Assembly: GCA_029378245.1 (NCBI GenBank)
Contig: JARKIF010000042.1
Location: forward strand, 310,001-374,000
Source: Roridomyces roridus
Taxonomy: Eukaryota; Basidiomycota; Agaricomycetes; Agaricales; Mycenaceae
DNA length: 64,000 nt
Reading direction: 5' to 3'
In this document: positions 1 through 12,652 of the stretch, in pieces
How the letters are laid out: every line of letters begins with the position of its first letter
How positions within the stretch are numbered: the stretch's first letter is position 1
The notes under the pieces: model-generated
What the model was told of the DNA's origin: nothing
Databases searched by the model: none
What the model saw: only the letters and a program-made list of their open reading frames with translations
Made by a program: the position numbers and the translations under genes

Positions 1-265
1 GAAGGAGAAAACAAGTTCGTCGTGCCGACTGACCAATTTGGTGAAGATAAACTTGGTCCTCTCATCCGGGCCTGACCAAAAGAACATTAAAAAAACAGGG
101 TCGGCATCCCCTAGCAAACTCCTGCTCACAATTCCCGTGCATGGCGATGACGTTCTCCGTAATGGTTTCCACAGACATGTCGAGGTTCTTGGGAAGCTTG
201 GACAGGTCGATCCCATGTAGGTTGCCAGCTAGGATGGCGGGCTCTGAGTGAGATTGGTCGGACAT
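1..265 (-). CDS. Intradiol ring-cleavage dioxygenase, 5' end (partial at window edge)
   Basis: This is the N-terminal part of a probable catechol or hydroxyquinol 1,2-dioxygenase, an iron enzyme that opens dihydroxylated aromatic rings in the cytosol; the gene runs off the left edge. Exon 1 is 130-265 and begins MSDQSHSEPAILAG. A 58-bp intron (72-129, donor GTGAGC, acceptor GGTCAG on the minus strand) joins it to exon 2 (up to 71). The spliced product reads ETITENVIAMHGNC then PDERTKFIFTKLVS, which resembles the start of the dioxygenase N-terminal domain that precedes the catalytic core. The catalytic Tyr/His iron ligands lie outside the window. A second donor (GTCAGT) may follow near position 36. 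The upstream side carries a striking array of CGG-N4-CCG sites. The fold is inferred from a short stretch, so the substrate cannot be stated; other proteins with a similar N-terminus are not excluded. Confidence 0.6.
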
Positions 266-341
266 GGTTTGGAGGGAAGGAAGGAAGCAAGGAATGAAAG
301 AAAGAAGGGAAAGTCGCAAGTATAAGTACAGGCTGAAAGAG

Positions 342-433
342 CGGCCATCCGTTCTTGAGAGCGGCCATCCGTTCTAGAGAGCGGCCATCCGAGCTTCGAG
401 GTTGTAGAGAGAGCGGCCATCCGCGGCCAACCG
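342..433. promoter_or_regulatory. Array of five CGG-N4-CCG inverted triplets
   Basis: CGGCCATCCG occurs at 342-351, 362-371, 382-391 and 414-423, and CGGCCAACCG at 424-433. The first three are spaced exactly 20 bp apart, close to two helical turns. They lie 77-168 bp upstream of the dioxygenase start at 265. Inverted CGG/CCG triplets are the classic half-site arrangement for fungal Zn(II)2Cys6 regulators, so this is a plausible inducible-promoter operator; the binding protein is unknown. Confidence 0.5.
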
Positions 434-572
434 AGGTTCTTCTAGAGAATGATCTCGTGGTTGGTGACTGATTTGGTAGAACTGGACCACGCAGCACCAC
501 GCAGCACCACGCTCGGCGCTCAGCACCGATCGGAATGCACTTTTTCCGGGCACTACTTGGATTATACAAAAA
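434..572. other. Short spacer between dioxygenase promoter and TEA gene 3' end
   Basis: No gene is seen. A nearly exact duplicated ACGCAGCACC run lies at about 489-510. The stretch serves as the distal upstream region of the dioxygenase and the 3' region of the TEA gene. Confidence 0.5.
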
Positions 573-2223
573 TTAAAACGAATTCACATTATCCATTAGC
601 AGCATTTCAGTATTATACATCGGCGGGTCTGAATGGTACCACGCCTCGGGGGAGTCATCAACGCCGTAAACGTACGGGCAAGAGTGGGTCGCAGGACGGG
701 AATTAACATCGAAACAGCCCGTCGCATCGTACACTGGCTCGGGAACCTCGGAGAATGAGGATGACGTGGGGGAGCTATTAGTTGATGGAGTAAATGAGGA
801 TGAGGTCGAAGGGGATGGATATGGGTAGGAATACGAATCCGGAGACCATCCAGAGGAAGACGAAGCGAAGGCCTCAGGAGTCGTGTAGTCGTAGTAGGTA
901 TACGGAGAGGTCTCCGTATCCGTGTCGGCCATGTACGCGTAGGGAGTATACTGCGCAGCCACGACGTGGGGCTGACTGTGACAGCGAGAGTAAGCCCCAT
1001 GCCCAACCGAGCTGGGGAACTCGGGCGGCAACGACGGCTCAGTCAGCAGCGCCGGCGGATAAAAGGTGGGCGGCGGCGTAGCAGGACGCGAAACTGAAAA
1101 CGTATAGGTGACTGCCCGGATAGACCGGTCGGTATGAAGTGGAGAGGTAGGGACCTCGTCGAAGGATCTGTGCGTTTGCAAGATATCCTGCTCGATTGTG
1201 CACTGGGATAAATCTGCACAAGGCTCGTTAGCACTTGTGCAATCTGGGCTTGAATGACTTGCCCGCAGTGCGACATAGTTGCCTCCAAAGGCGTGGAATT
1301 ATTAAAGTGCTGTATTTGTGCTGCGGTTTTGTGGCTCCAACGGACGACGAAGAGACATAGGCCACTTCTGTCAGCTCCGAGTGCACCACGACACCGCCAA
1401 TAAGGACCCGGAAGTAGGAATAATGTAATGAAGTGGAGATTTTCTGGTTCGTCACGAATGTGACCCGAGCAAGGCAGGCGTCCATATTTGAGGGATATTC
1501 CATGGATAGGAATCGTTGGTCGTGATGTGAGGAAGGAGCAGAGAAAATGGGGCTGAAGGACGAAGGGGAGGTAAATTGGATGGTGACAAACGTTCTGGGA
1601 GGCGCCGAGGACACCGAGCATTTGGGAGAGCCAACGGTGGTATCCGTAGTCGGAGGGCTGGGAGCCGAATCTGCCGAAGGCGATTCCAAGCCAACGGCGG
1701 AAAGTGAAAAGTCGGATGCCGCGTCAGGCTCTGGTGTATATTCACGACGTGAAATCAAATTCAATACTGATAAATGTGAGTCTGTGGAGAGGCTGAATTG
1801 AATCGCATACTTACCCCGGACGTCTTTGCAGGTATCCCTGAGCTGCTGCAAGCGGCTGCTGACCTGCTTGGCCGTCCTTCGCGTGCCGGTTGCAGCGAAG
1901 ATATAGTCAGAGATGTACTGGTTCCGCTTCGGAAAGCGACGAAGCAGCCGTGTATCCCGAAGGTAGCTCGGCGGACGGTACTTCTCGAGAGCTACAGCGC
2001 GTCAGATCATTCATCTTCGACATACGAGGAGAAACAAACCCTCTACAAGTGCACGCTCGAGCACCTGAGGCCATATCCCGCCCTTCCGCAGTGTCGCCTG
2101 CTGGTTGCAAGCCCCCCGCCCGGGTGTCGAATTTGTCAGAGGTCGCTGGCATGGAATGAGCATGAAGTGGTCGAGGAGCAAGGGCGAAGAATAACCAGGA
2201 ATAAAAAGGACAGGGCGCCGCAC
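573..2223 (-). CDS. TEA/ATTS-domain transcription factor (TEC1/AbaA type)
   Basis: This is a nuclear DNA-binding regulator of the TEA family, known in fungi for control of development and filamentous growth. The TEA domain spans two exons: IWPQVLERALVEA in exon 1 (from 2040 upward), then EKYRPPSYLRDTRLL, RRFPKRNQYISDYIF and GTRRTAKQVSSRLQQLRDTC in the next exon. The helix-3 signature KQVSSRLQQL is the recognition helix. Introns are 1992-2039 (GT-AG, 48 bp), probably 1782-1814 (33 bp, in frame whether or not spliced) and 1214-1262, which begins GC rather than GT. After that intron the frame resumes as LSQCTIEQDILQTHRS and ends in a Ser/Tyr/Pro-rich tail (stop at 573). The true start is uncertain: an in-frame ATG lies at 2223, but exons could extend to 2646, where MPWSGDLAENGF opens a separate frame. 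A middle block with HYSYFRVLIGGVVVHSE has no function I can name. Confidence 0.75.
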
Positions 2224-2673
2224 TTATGGCAACGAGAGGGGAGGCATTGAATTATCTCGCGTGCAATGGACGTTCACCGCATCTCCGATGCACGTCTCTG
2301 TCGGCAATTTGGTTCCGCTTTGACTCTTCCTAAACGGGGAAGTCAAGGTCGTTTTTTTGGAGTGCCTTGTATTCTCGGAGAAGCGCCTGCAGATCCAGGC
2401 CCGAATCTGTTCCGTCATTCCTGTAGGTCCCTGGTTTCGTCGAGCCCACCTCGAAACCCGTGTCGTCAAGACGAGTCGGGTCCCGCAAGAAGACGAAGAA
2501 AACGAGGACACGGCGTGGTGGAAAGAGTCAATAACTGAGTAATTAGCTAGACATCGAAGGGGATTGAGGAAACCATCGAGATTGAAACTGAGGTCGTTGG
2601 TGGACTGAATAAACCCGTTTTCGGCTAGGTCACCTGACCACGGCATCTTCAGATCTCTTTTGGCCAAGAAAGC
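2224..2673. other. Region between TEA factor and WDR5 gene, possible extra TEA 5' exon
   Basis: A minus-strand reading frame starts MPWSGDLAENGF at 2646 and stays open to 2224. It may be a 5' exon or leader of the TEA gene. If so, only 27 bp separate its start from the WDR5 start at 2674 and the two genes share one bidirectional promoter. No domain is recognisable in it. Confidence 0.3.
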
Positions 2674-4142
<1,469 letters not shown>

Positions 4143-4294
4143 TTGTTGTAATAAAAAGCCCTGTATTTTATTTGTTGGTTTGGATAGCAGCACATGCGAT
4201 TTACAGAAAAAGCGTGAAAGAAAAGATTGTCGGAAAACGATATGGATACAAATAGGTGATGCAGCATGAACCCGGATGCAAAGTGGTCCTCTAT
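4143..4294. terminator. Convergent 3' regions of WDR5 and TBC genes
   Basis: Only about 150 bp separates the two converging stop codons. An AATAAA signal lies at about 4150 on the plus strand (GTAATAAAAAGC), just after the WDR5 stop, and is a plausible polyadenylation signal. Confidence 0.4.
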
Positions 4295-7200
4295 CACTTG
4301 ACAGGTTCGGCGTGTAATAAGTCTAAATGAGAAACAAGGTAGTAAGTCGCCGTCCACCTCCGGAACCGGAAGCAAGGAACGTACCCTTGGCAACCTCCTT
4401 ATCAGCGTCCGTTAGCCCCGAGTCGTGAGCTTCGAGGAAGGCGTCGACCTAGGCGAAAAAAATCAGATCGCAACAAAAGACCAAGAAACCACAAACCTCG
4501 TCCATGACCTGGTCGTCGTTCTCGCCATCTTCCAGATCCTCGTCGCTCTCGTCCTCGTCGTCCTTGGCATCGTCGATAGCGAACGGCGTGCGCTCCATAA
4601 ACGATGCAATGTTGGCAGCTTGTAGCATCGGATGGGGTGTATAGGAGCTGTTGCTTGACGGCAGAGAACCCTTGCCTGCCCCAACATTCACATCGACACT
4701 CAGCGTTGACGATGTTGATGTAGACGTGGCGATCGTCTGGGTGCTCTCCGCCGAGAGACTCGACTTGGAGGCCGAATGCCGCATCGACGGCGTGAGCAAC
4801 GATTCCCGCAACTTGGGCTCCTCCAGCTTCGTGTACCGTCCAATAGATGGTCGGTGCACCACCTACGTAGATGTGAGAACAAAAGCCGGGTACCGCGCAA
4901 GGAGGAACGCACCTGGTGCTTGCCAATGGTCTTGCCGATCTCGTCAGTAAACATATTAAACATTTTCTTGTTGTTATCCGTCGCGATCGTCGACCAAATG
5001 TCGCCCAGCAGCCCACTGCTGGACACGGGCAGCTCCATCTCGGGCAGAGGCTCCAGCCGGAAGGACGCAGACAAGTCCGTCTCGAAGAAGGATTCGAGGA
5101 CCTCGTCCGCCAATACGACCATGCGGAACCTGAGGTAAACAGTAAGGACATGTTCCTAAAGAAAAAGGAGACGTACGTGGCGAGATTGAGATAAGGCTGG
5201 TTGGTAGGCACAGCGGGCGGCGTCTCCCCGCCCTGCTCGTTGATAATTGGTGCCTCTCCCGTCTCTGGTTGCAGGGCATCTCCGTACTCGAAGGCATTCG
5301 TCATAAATCGACTGACGGCTCCTAAATATGCATCCCCCACTTCGTATCTGAAAATAAACTGAAGAAACGTTAGCAAGATGTCAGAGGGCGAACAAAACGG
5401 CTTACTAGGAATGTCTCCGAAAGCGTCAGCACTTCATCCTTGGTGAGGAACCCGTCCTTGTTTTTATCATGCAGATTGAAAAACCATTCTATGTTCTCCA
5501 TCAGGTCATTGAAGATGACACCGTCCAGCCCCGATATCAAATCCTGGAACAAGGTCAGCAACTGTCAACGTCCACTTGAAACTTGCCACGCACCTGGAAT
5601 GACAGGGCACCTCTACATGATGTGTCCCAGAAGAAGAAGAGCCGATCGATGAATTCATGCTCCGCAATCTCCCTGTCGACCCGCCGCTGCAAAGAAAATC
5701 ACTCAGTCACAGGACACAGCGCAATCACAGCACACACACACCTGGAACCCATTCGATACGATCCGCTCATCCCTCGCCCACGTAGCAATCTCACTGAGGA
5801 AGAATTGGAACGTTTTGAGCCCAATTCGAGTCTCAGGCTTCTCCTCCGTCATAGTACCCACGTCCCCAGTAGCCACAAGTGCAGGCGCCGTAAGAAGCTG
5901 CAACTCGGGCGGCGGGGGAACTATACACATGGCTTTGTAGAGTGCATCATAGATAAGCCCCGCCTGCTCTTTACTGAACCGCCCCAAGGTCTTGAGGTTG
6001 CGGATCGCCGAGCGCTTGGAGAAGGACTCGATACTGTGGATGATTTCAGAGCGGAAGCGCCGGCGCTCGGACTGGATCATCTCGTCGGTGATGATGGAAA
6101 ACTCCCGGAAGGATACCAAGAGGAGCTCCTGGAAACGGGTAATAGCTCGCGCACGGGGGTCGGGAGAGTTGGGGTGGGCAGAATCGCCGAGGGAAGCAAA
6201 GTAATCGCGCATGAGGCTGCAAACAGAGTCAAAAGGTATCACGGGATTGTGACAAGACGCGCATACTTGAGGAACCCGCCATCGTCCTGGATTTGCAGAA
6301 GCTTCTCACCATTGATCTTGAGGATCGCTGGTAAAGATAAGAGCAGGAATCCAGCCAGAGAAGAAAACTAACCGAGCCTGCGGTCGACAGTTAGTTCTGA
6401 CCGGACAAAGACCGTGATTACTCACCCCACTTGGAACAGGACCTTCGGGCCCATACAGAAGAAACAGTCCACTATCCGGAACGCAAAGATCATGGGCATG
6501 CTGTTGATGTACCTATCCGCGGTAGATGAGCAAGGGTGAAAGGTGAAAAGAAAAGACTCACAAACTCAAAAACCATGGCAAAGAAGCGACCGATAGCTGC
6601 ACGTCAACTTCTTGGAAGTGGTCGTGAATAATCGGCAGACATCGTTGGACGAGGGCTTCAAATACGCGCTGGTCAAGAAGTGTCCCATGCATCGAGGGGC
6701 TATTGTAGTGTTGGTACGAGAGAAACTAGAGAGGTAGGAGTAGACGCACGCATAGTATCCAGGGAGAAGTCGATCGCAAAGGACTTCAAGCAACCAGAAG
6801 GCCTGTTCCTCCGACATGTATCTACACAAAGCATGTCAGCCAACACGACAAGCAATGACACTGCACGCACATGAGAATAGCAGCGGCAAGGATATTCATC
6901 GCCTGGCAATACCCAAGCTCGGGGTTCATGAAAGAGTAAGCTTGCAGCACCCGCCTAAGCGCGCTGATACCCTCCTCCGACTGGTACCCCGCGTATTCAG
7001 GTAAACTGCGATGCAAATCTTTCTCAATGTCCTCCGTGCTCGTAGTCGACCGGCCCTTGTTCTTCTCGAGCAGTTCCTCGTAGAAGCCCGGGTTCGAGAA
7101 ACGCAGGAACACCGACCCGGAGAGGGTCTCCCACATCTCACCCCGCAGACGGTTCGGCAGTCCAACCTGCACGAGTCGTGTGCACTGCGGGTACCGCAGA

Positions 7201-8238
7201 AGCGTGAGGTTCCGTCCATGTACTGTGAAGGCGTCGGTTTGAGGGTCGAGAGACAAGCACGGTGCACCGCACCTCGGAGATATTGGGTCCAGAGCTTGAT
7301 TTTGGAGGCCTCACGCAACCTGGAGACCAGTGAGACAAAATCTTCATGCATATTATCACGCACTTCTTCGGATCTCCCGGAAACTTGAATTTGAGCCCGA
7401 GACCGCCGTGGTACGTTGATTCGCGCGGTGCAGCGTCCTCCTTCTCCTCGCTGATCAAACTCCCGTCCTCCCGCTCATTGTCGGCAACGGTCGAGGTTGT
7501 GGATATGAGCGCTTCAGAGTAGCACGTCTTGACGAAACCCTTGACCGCGCGCATCTGACCGCGCTGCAACTCGACTTTGAGGGCATCACGGAGCAATGAG
7601 CAGAAGAGATCCGCTGTCGGTCTGAGAGATGTCAATTGGACGATCTGGAGAGGAAAAGTTAACGTAGTGTTCGAGGGAAAGGGAGGCCAAATTCAAATGT
7701 AAAAGCTAATCGTCAACTTTCACGAGTGCTTTACGCGTCCCAAACGCTTCTCGACCGTTCCCCACTGCCTTCCAAAAGGATATGAGAGTAGGGATACTCA
7801 CAATTTTAGCGCCATGCCACGTCGAAAGACTTAGGGCATAGATGCCCGCCCGCGCGTTGAGCCTCTCCACGCGCCGTATCGTCGACAACGGGATCGTGAA
7901 ACGCACGGATTTGCGATCGAGCGACGCGAAGGCCAAGTACGGGGCCATGATGTAGAGCTTTCCGGCCTTGAGAATGGGAATAAGCTGCTTTGCAGAAGGG
8001 ACGGGGGACGACTAGTGCAACTCACATACGAGTCCTCCTCGCCCTGGACGCCCAGACTGAGCACAGCGTTTATATCCATCTTCTCTATCTCCTGCGACGG
8101 CGGGGGTGTCTTGTCGGTGCCATTGCCAGCAGCCGGGGTCGGGGTTGAGGGCGTGTTCGGGACGGAGAAGAAGATCTGGGTGAGCTGCTCCTTGGTAGGC
8201 TCCTTGAAGTTCCGCAGCGCGGTGGAAATGGTAGACAT
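4295..8238 (-). CDS. GRAM/TBC/EF-hand Rab GTPase-activating protein (Gyp2/TBC1D9 type)
   Basis: A large multi-exon gene encodes a Rab GAP that acts on endomembranes. From the N-terminus ([14 protein letters not shown], exon 8026-8238) it has a GRAM-like module (exon 7802-7987, reading [17 protein letters not shown]), an acidic linker (7364-7644), and a TBC domain covering about 7250-6430. Both catalytic fingers are present: the arginine finger in [15 protein letters not shown] and the glutamine finger in [13 protein letters not shown], so GAP activity is expected. A helical region follows (6242-5703), then an EF-hand reading [15 protein letters not shown] near 5470. The C-terminal tail is Ser-rich and then strongly acidic ([16 protein letters not shown]). 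The last intron has donor GTACGT, branch TTACTAC and acceptor ATTTAG; the last exon ends HAEPVK with stop at 4295. Domain order and length match Gyp2/Mdr1 and metazoan TBC1D8/9. Several internal exon borders were not fixed. Confidence 0.88.
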
Positions 8239-8477
8239 CCCTCAGACGAAAGTGCAGAACGGCTGCACCCAGTCGAGGCGCGGGGATGATTTAGAGTGAG
8301 AAGCTCGGCCGTCAAATCTCAAACACGAGCATCGGATTCTCGTCAATTGTCCATAAAGAATTCAGAAATACAGAAATGCGTGGTAGCTACAGCAGAACGA
8401 AGAGAATACAGTCCCAGTAATAATCTAATCGAATGCGCCCTCGAGCGCGTCAAACCATCGGCTGCAGAACAACAAGA

Positions 8478-10191
8478 TCAGCAAGCATGAATAGTGCAAA
8501 ACAAGAACGCCACACACCGCGCCGGCGGTCTATCAACCTTGACACAAGTCAGCACAACGACCAAGCGGGTTGCAAAGTAACGCACCTCATATCGTACATT
8601 TTCACCGCCAGGTCCCTCGCGAATGATGCTAATCCTATTCCAATCCTGCCTCGCCTCGTTATGTCCACAATGGTCGAGCTGGCGGAGGTTCGGGCACGTC
8701 TGCACGAGCTGCATGATGACGCCATGCATGCGCTGCATATTGAGCGTCACCGCAGCCCACAGTCCCTGTCCACGGAACACTTCCAGCTTTTTGAAGCGCG
8801 GAAGGAGGTTCAGCCAGTCATCCTATCAAGCGACGTGAAAATTAAGGCCATAACGGTATGAAATGAAACTCACAAGACTGAAATGCCCATACCGCGATGG
8901 CATGGACAGCCATGTTAGATCAGGGAAGAGCTCAGCGAGCTCATGCAATGCATCCAGCTCACCAAAGGCATGCAGCTTCACCCGGCGCACGCTGCCTCCC
9001 TGCAGATTCCTCAGCTCGACCAGCGTAGCTGGGTCGAGCTGATAGATGTCTATACACTCGATCGACTGGCATTCGAGCATGCCGACGACTTGTATGTTGG
9101 TCCGTAACCGTCGGAGGGAGGGGAGCGTCCGCGGGGATATGTACACGGGACCGAGGGGGAGCCAGGAAAGGTCCTCAATCGTGGGGTGGTCGTTGAGGAA
9201 GCGCACATAGCTCGGGTCGATGGAGCGGAGTCCGCCTGATTGTAGAAAGAGATTTAATCTCTTGAGATTGGGGAACTGGCAGTCCGCGAGAGCGGAGACC
9301 TCCATCGGCATTTCGATATACTGTTGACAATGAATGGGCTGTTCAGCTTCTCCAGGAAGCCACTCACTTCTAGATCAGGGCATTGGGTCAGCAACTTCTT
9401 CAAGTGGATGGTATTGGCTGGCTTGATCCAGGCGTCCCCGCGCAGGCACAGGGAAGTGAGATTCGAGAAATTCCATAGCTACGGAAAGAGGTAAGCACGA
9501 GTTCTAGAACGACGAAAAGTCTGCATACCGGATATCGCACGCTGTCGCGGTCGTACGTGAGCCCAGGAGCATGAGACCCAAACAGCCCCGAGAGCCCCAG
9601 ATGTCGGAGGCTCGTCTTCATGGAGAGCACAGCGAGAATGGCGTTTTCGTGCCGAGCCTCGATCGTCGGCAGCGCCGGCGGCTTCACCTCCCAGGACCAC
9701 GTGAAAGTATGTAGCCGCCGCATATGCGCCAAGGCAACGCAAATATTGCGGACGCGGTTCTCCTCCATGACATGGACCACCTTCTGGTCGACGACTGAAT
9801 CTATGAGTGTCTTCGGCACCCGATCCGAGGCAGTCTTGTTCGTCCGCTCGGAGATGTGCACTTCGCGAATGTTCCGTGCAAGGTCGGCGCGCCGTGCCAG
9901 GTGGGCCCACATGGCTGGGAGTAGGTGCCTAGTACGCAGCACACGGTACTCGGTGTGTCTGGGTATGACCAGAGTGCTGCTGGCCCGACATACGAGCGCG
10001 AGAGATACGAGATCCGTGTGGTCGAGATCGGATATAATTTCATCAAGCAGCTCTTGCGGAAGGCGGAGGAAGCCAGGGTATCTGAACTGGTGGCGTTGGG
10101 TCGAGACAGGCATGGGTGGGGAGGGGGATGCCCCAGCAGCGGGGGATATGAAAGGCTCGAGTAGCCTGGTTGAGAACAAAGTCGCCATCAC
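8478..10191 (-). CDS. F-box/LRR-like protein
   Basis: This is a probable substrate receptor of an SCF ubiquitin ligase. The N-terminal segment has a canonical F-box, LRLPQELLDEIISDLDHTDL followed by VSLALVCRAS, at about residues 39-75. Downstream exons carry leucine-rich-repeat-like units, for example NLTSLCLRGD, FPNLKRLNLFLQ, LPSLRRLRTNIQ and LFPDLTWLSMPSR. The gene is split: exon 1 is about 9535-10191, then short exons around 9400-9480, 8875-9320 and a last one from about 8825 down. A possible final intron (GTGCGT to TGTCAAG) is a multiple of three, so the C-terminus reading through PPARCVAFLF to the stop at 8478 is the same either way. This gene differs in design from the CPxCG F-box-like family to its right: it lacks the CPxCG knuckle and uses introns. 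The target protein is unknown. Confidence 0.78.
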
Positions 10192-10338
10192 TGTTTGTTT
10201 CCCATTTCGGCGTCGCTTTGTTCACCCTCATGACACGTGACTCACACATGCTACATTGAACTTTAATCGACTCGGAAGGCATTGTGGCCATCAGAGATTT
10301 CGGTCGCTGGAGTCTATGTATGGTTGATGTATGGCAGT

Positions 10339-10774
10339 TCAAACGTTCATGTCAGACTCGCTGGGGAAATCTCGCAGTTGTCCCTCTAGAACATGGGCTG
10401 AAGTTCCCTCAAACTGGAGGACAGGAGCCATGAGTGGCTTGATAAAGACCCTTTTGAGGGCGACCATGAGAAAATACAAGTCCCGGGGGAATGAACGAGA
10501 GAAAAGAAAAAGCCACGGATGCCTACCCGGTCAGATGAAATGAACAGATTTCATTCGTTGAGACCCCGATAACGGTGGAAATGACGCTCACTGGGCCAGT
10601 TAGCGGAACTCGGGCCCAGGCTACGGACAGCATGAGAAAAAAGGAAGCGGAAATCGCATAGATCAAGAGATATGGGGTTGTGGAAGTCCACGAGGCGGCC
10701 GCCGGGGTTCCCCAGTGGCGGCGTTTGGGAGGAGTTTGGGAAGGGAGTCGCGACTTGAGAACCGAAATATCCAT
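10339..10774 (-). CDS. Small single-pass membrane protein (hypothetical)
   Basis: The reading frame opens MDISVLKSRLPSQTPP at 10774 and contains one clear membrane segment, TPYLLIYAISASFFLMLSVA. A likely intron follows (GTGAGC to CCGGGTAG, with a CTGAC branch site). A second reading segment ends QLRDFPSESDMNV at 10339. The phase between the two segments did not close in my reading, so the exon link is provisional. I do not recognise the family. The frame lies on the same strand as its neighbours and fills an otherwise empty 800-bp gap. Confidence 0.35.
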
Positions 10775-11015
10775 GGAAAGTGGCGGTGGCAGAGCCTGAG
10801 CGGCGTTCACGGCAAGTGCCAAATAACGGTGTACTTCACTCTGGATCGTTTGGCACGATGCCGGTCACAGGAAATCACCGCGATGCACAAAGATCCCTGC
10901 ACGCGGTTTCTCCTACGAGAGTCGGGGCAATGAAAGGGCGCGGCTGAAACGTAACATGGCTGCTGCATCGAGGGGAGAGACGCGCGCGAGGGTCGAATGG
11001 ACACGACCACAAAAA

Positions 11016-11897
11016 TCACTTTTTCAATAAGCCTAATCCACAAGCTTCCGCGATATTTGCCCGAACAGTATCAATACCGAACATGGGCCGCATAGCTGCG
11101 CTCGTGACAATGGGCGGCAGACACAACGGCGCTGCCTCCCATATCTGCTTTCGGATCTGCGGGATAACCTGCCCAAGCGACTTGTCCGGTATACAGTCGG
11201 CTTTGGTGATGACTGCCTGGAGCGTGAAAGGCTGCACTCCGTCCTCGGTCATGAGCGTCTCCGAAAGGTGGGCGAGCATTTGGACGTCGGCGGAATTGAG
11301 GAGGTGTTTTCCGTTAAAGAGGATGTATACTCGTTTGAGCCTGAGAAGGGGGTCGGTGCGAGGTGGATGGGAAGAGGAGAAAGACGTACTGCTTGCGCGT
11401 AGCCAGGTACGAATCGAATAAGCTGCCCCATTCTGGGCGACCTCGCGCACCGTACCCAGGAGCGTCGACCAGGACAACGGAGCCTGGGTGTGCGCCAACT
11501 GTGAAGAAATTCAAAGTTTGTGTGCAACCCTAGAGCGAGTGAGTCGCGTTCCGAGGTCCACTGGAACACACCGACAGCTTTCTTGCTAGTTCTGAGCAAG
11601 TCTTTCTTGCCAAGGACAGCATTGAAGAGCGTGGATTTACCGCAGTTGGCGCGTCCTTCGTTTTATTGAGACAGTGGACGACGAGATTGTGGCAATATCT
11701 AACCAGTTACGATGACCTGAACCCCTCAGCTAGCCGCCAAGAAACTTGAGAGGATACAGTACTTCAGGGCGGTTGTATAATTTCGGGATTTGCTCGAGAG
11801 TAGCAGCCGCTGCGGAGAATTCTGCAGTAGTCGAGAGGGCGCGTCGAAATGCAGTCAACCTTGGTCGAAGGACATGGCCGTTGGAAGCAAGGGGCAT
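11016..11897 (-). CDS. EngB/YihA-type GTPase, mitochondrial (GTPBP8-like)
   Basis: This is a TRAFAC-class GTPase of the EngB family, which in bacteria and mitochondria assists large-subunit ribosome assembly. The product starts MPLASNGHVLRPRLTAFRR, a basic, acid-free stretch typical of a mitochondrial presequence; an upstream ATG at 11948 is possible but overlaps the next gene's start. The motifs are complete: P-loop GRANCGKST near 11633-11656, the switch-I region TSKKA joined to TQTLNFF, G3 VDAPGYG, G4 TKAD (in AVITKADCIPDK) and G5 TSAA. Several short introns are evident. One joins KKA to GCTQTLNFF; another (donor GTACGT, acceptor TTCTCAG) joins ATRKQ to LKRVYILFNGKHLL. Stop is at 11016. Length of roughly 220-240 residues fits the family. 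The gene is divergent from the TMEM170-like gene with about 49 bp between starts. Confidence 0.85.
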
Positions 11898-11946
11898 TTG
11901 ATGCAGATTGCTCTTGCTCTCCACCACAACATGAACTCCTAGCGGC

Positions 11947-12652
11947 ATGCCCTCCTCGAGCCCGTCCTGGCCCTCTTTGTATTCTCCGGGCGTCGAGATC
12001 GTTCATATTGAGCACAATGACCCCAAGCAGCCGACGGGCGTCTATCTCTCTCATCCCGTTGGTGAGCAGCCTTTGCACTTTCCAATACCCTCGCTGAATC
12101 TTCCTCCCAGACGTCTTCCGCTTCACACTCTATTGGACACTCATCTTCTACACACCCATATTCCTATTCTGCGGAGTCTATGCCTTCCTCAACCTGACCT
12201 TCCCTCCAAACCCTCGCACCAGCGTAGTTCGTGAGGCCTCTGACGAGTCGGCTTACCCCCTCTTGACGATCCCATACTCACCTCGCGAGGCCGATGTCCC
12301 GCTCCTCCGTCCGCCCAAGAGGAAGCCAAACGAAGGCCGCTCACGCACCACGTTTGCGCTGCTCGTCCTACTGACGTTTATTGCACTGAGCCTCCTCGGT
12401 GCCGCTATAGGCTCTGCCATCGTTGGCTTTGTCTTGGCATTAATATACAGGCTGGCCAAGTACAACCTGTCTACGTATGTCTCAATCTCACCGTGTCGTC
12501 CTCGGCTGACTGTCTTCTGTAGATGGATCCCGTTTATCTGGTCGGTCATCTACGTGCTGGTGGGGCTCTTGAGGTGCGTTGCGCTGTTCTCTCGAAGGAC
12601 GGCAGACTGATTCACTTGTAGCGTCTGGCCATTTGCCATAGATATAATCTAA
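11947..12652 (+). CDS. TMEM170-like integral membrane protein
   Basis: Four exons join in frame: 11947-12061, 12111-12474, 12523-12573 and 12622-12652, giving 186 residues. Four hydrophobic helices are visible: YWTLIFYTPIFLFCGVYAF, TFALLVLLTFIALSLLG, the overlapping AIVGFVLALIYRLAKY, and WIPFIWSVIYVLVGLL, before a short tail VWPFAIDII. The layout, and especially the YRLA..WIPF junction, resembles the TMEM170 family, whose human members shape ER and nuclear-envelope sheets; that role is inferred only. A charged loop of about 45 residues with PPKRKPNEGRSR separates helices 1 and 2. Each intron is 48-49 bp with standard borders (for example GTGAGC to CCCAG). Confidence 0.75.

Noticed and set aside
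341..433. Possible CRISPR-like short regular repeats
   Set aside because: The repeats are only 10-13 bp with 7-22 bp gaps, in a eukaryotic promoter, without spacers of constant size. A transcription-factor site cluster fits better.
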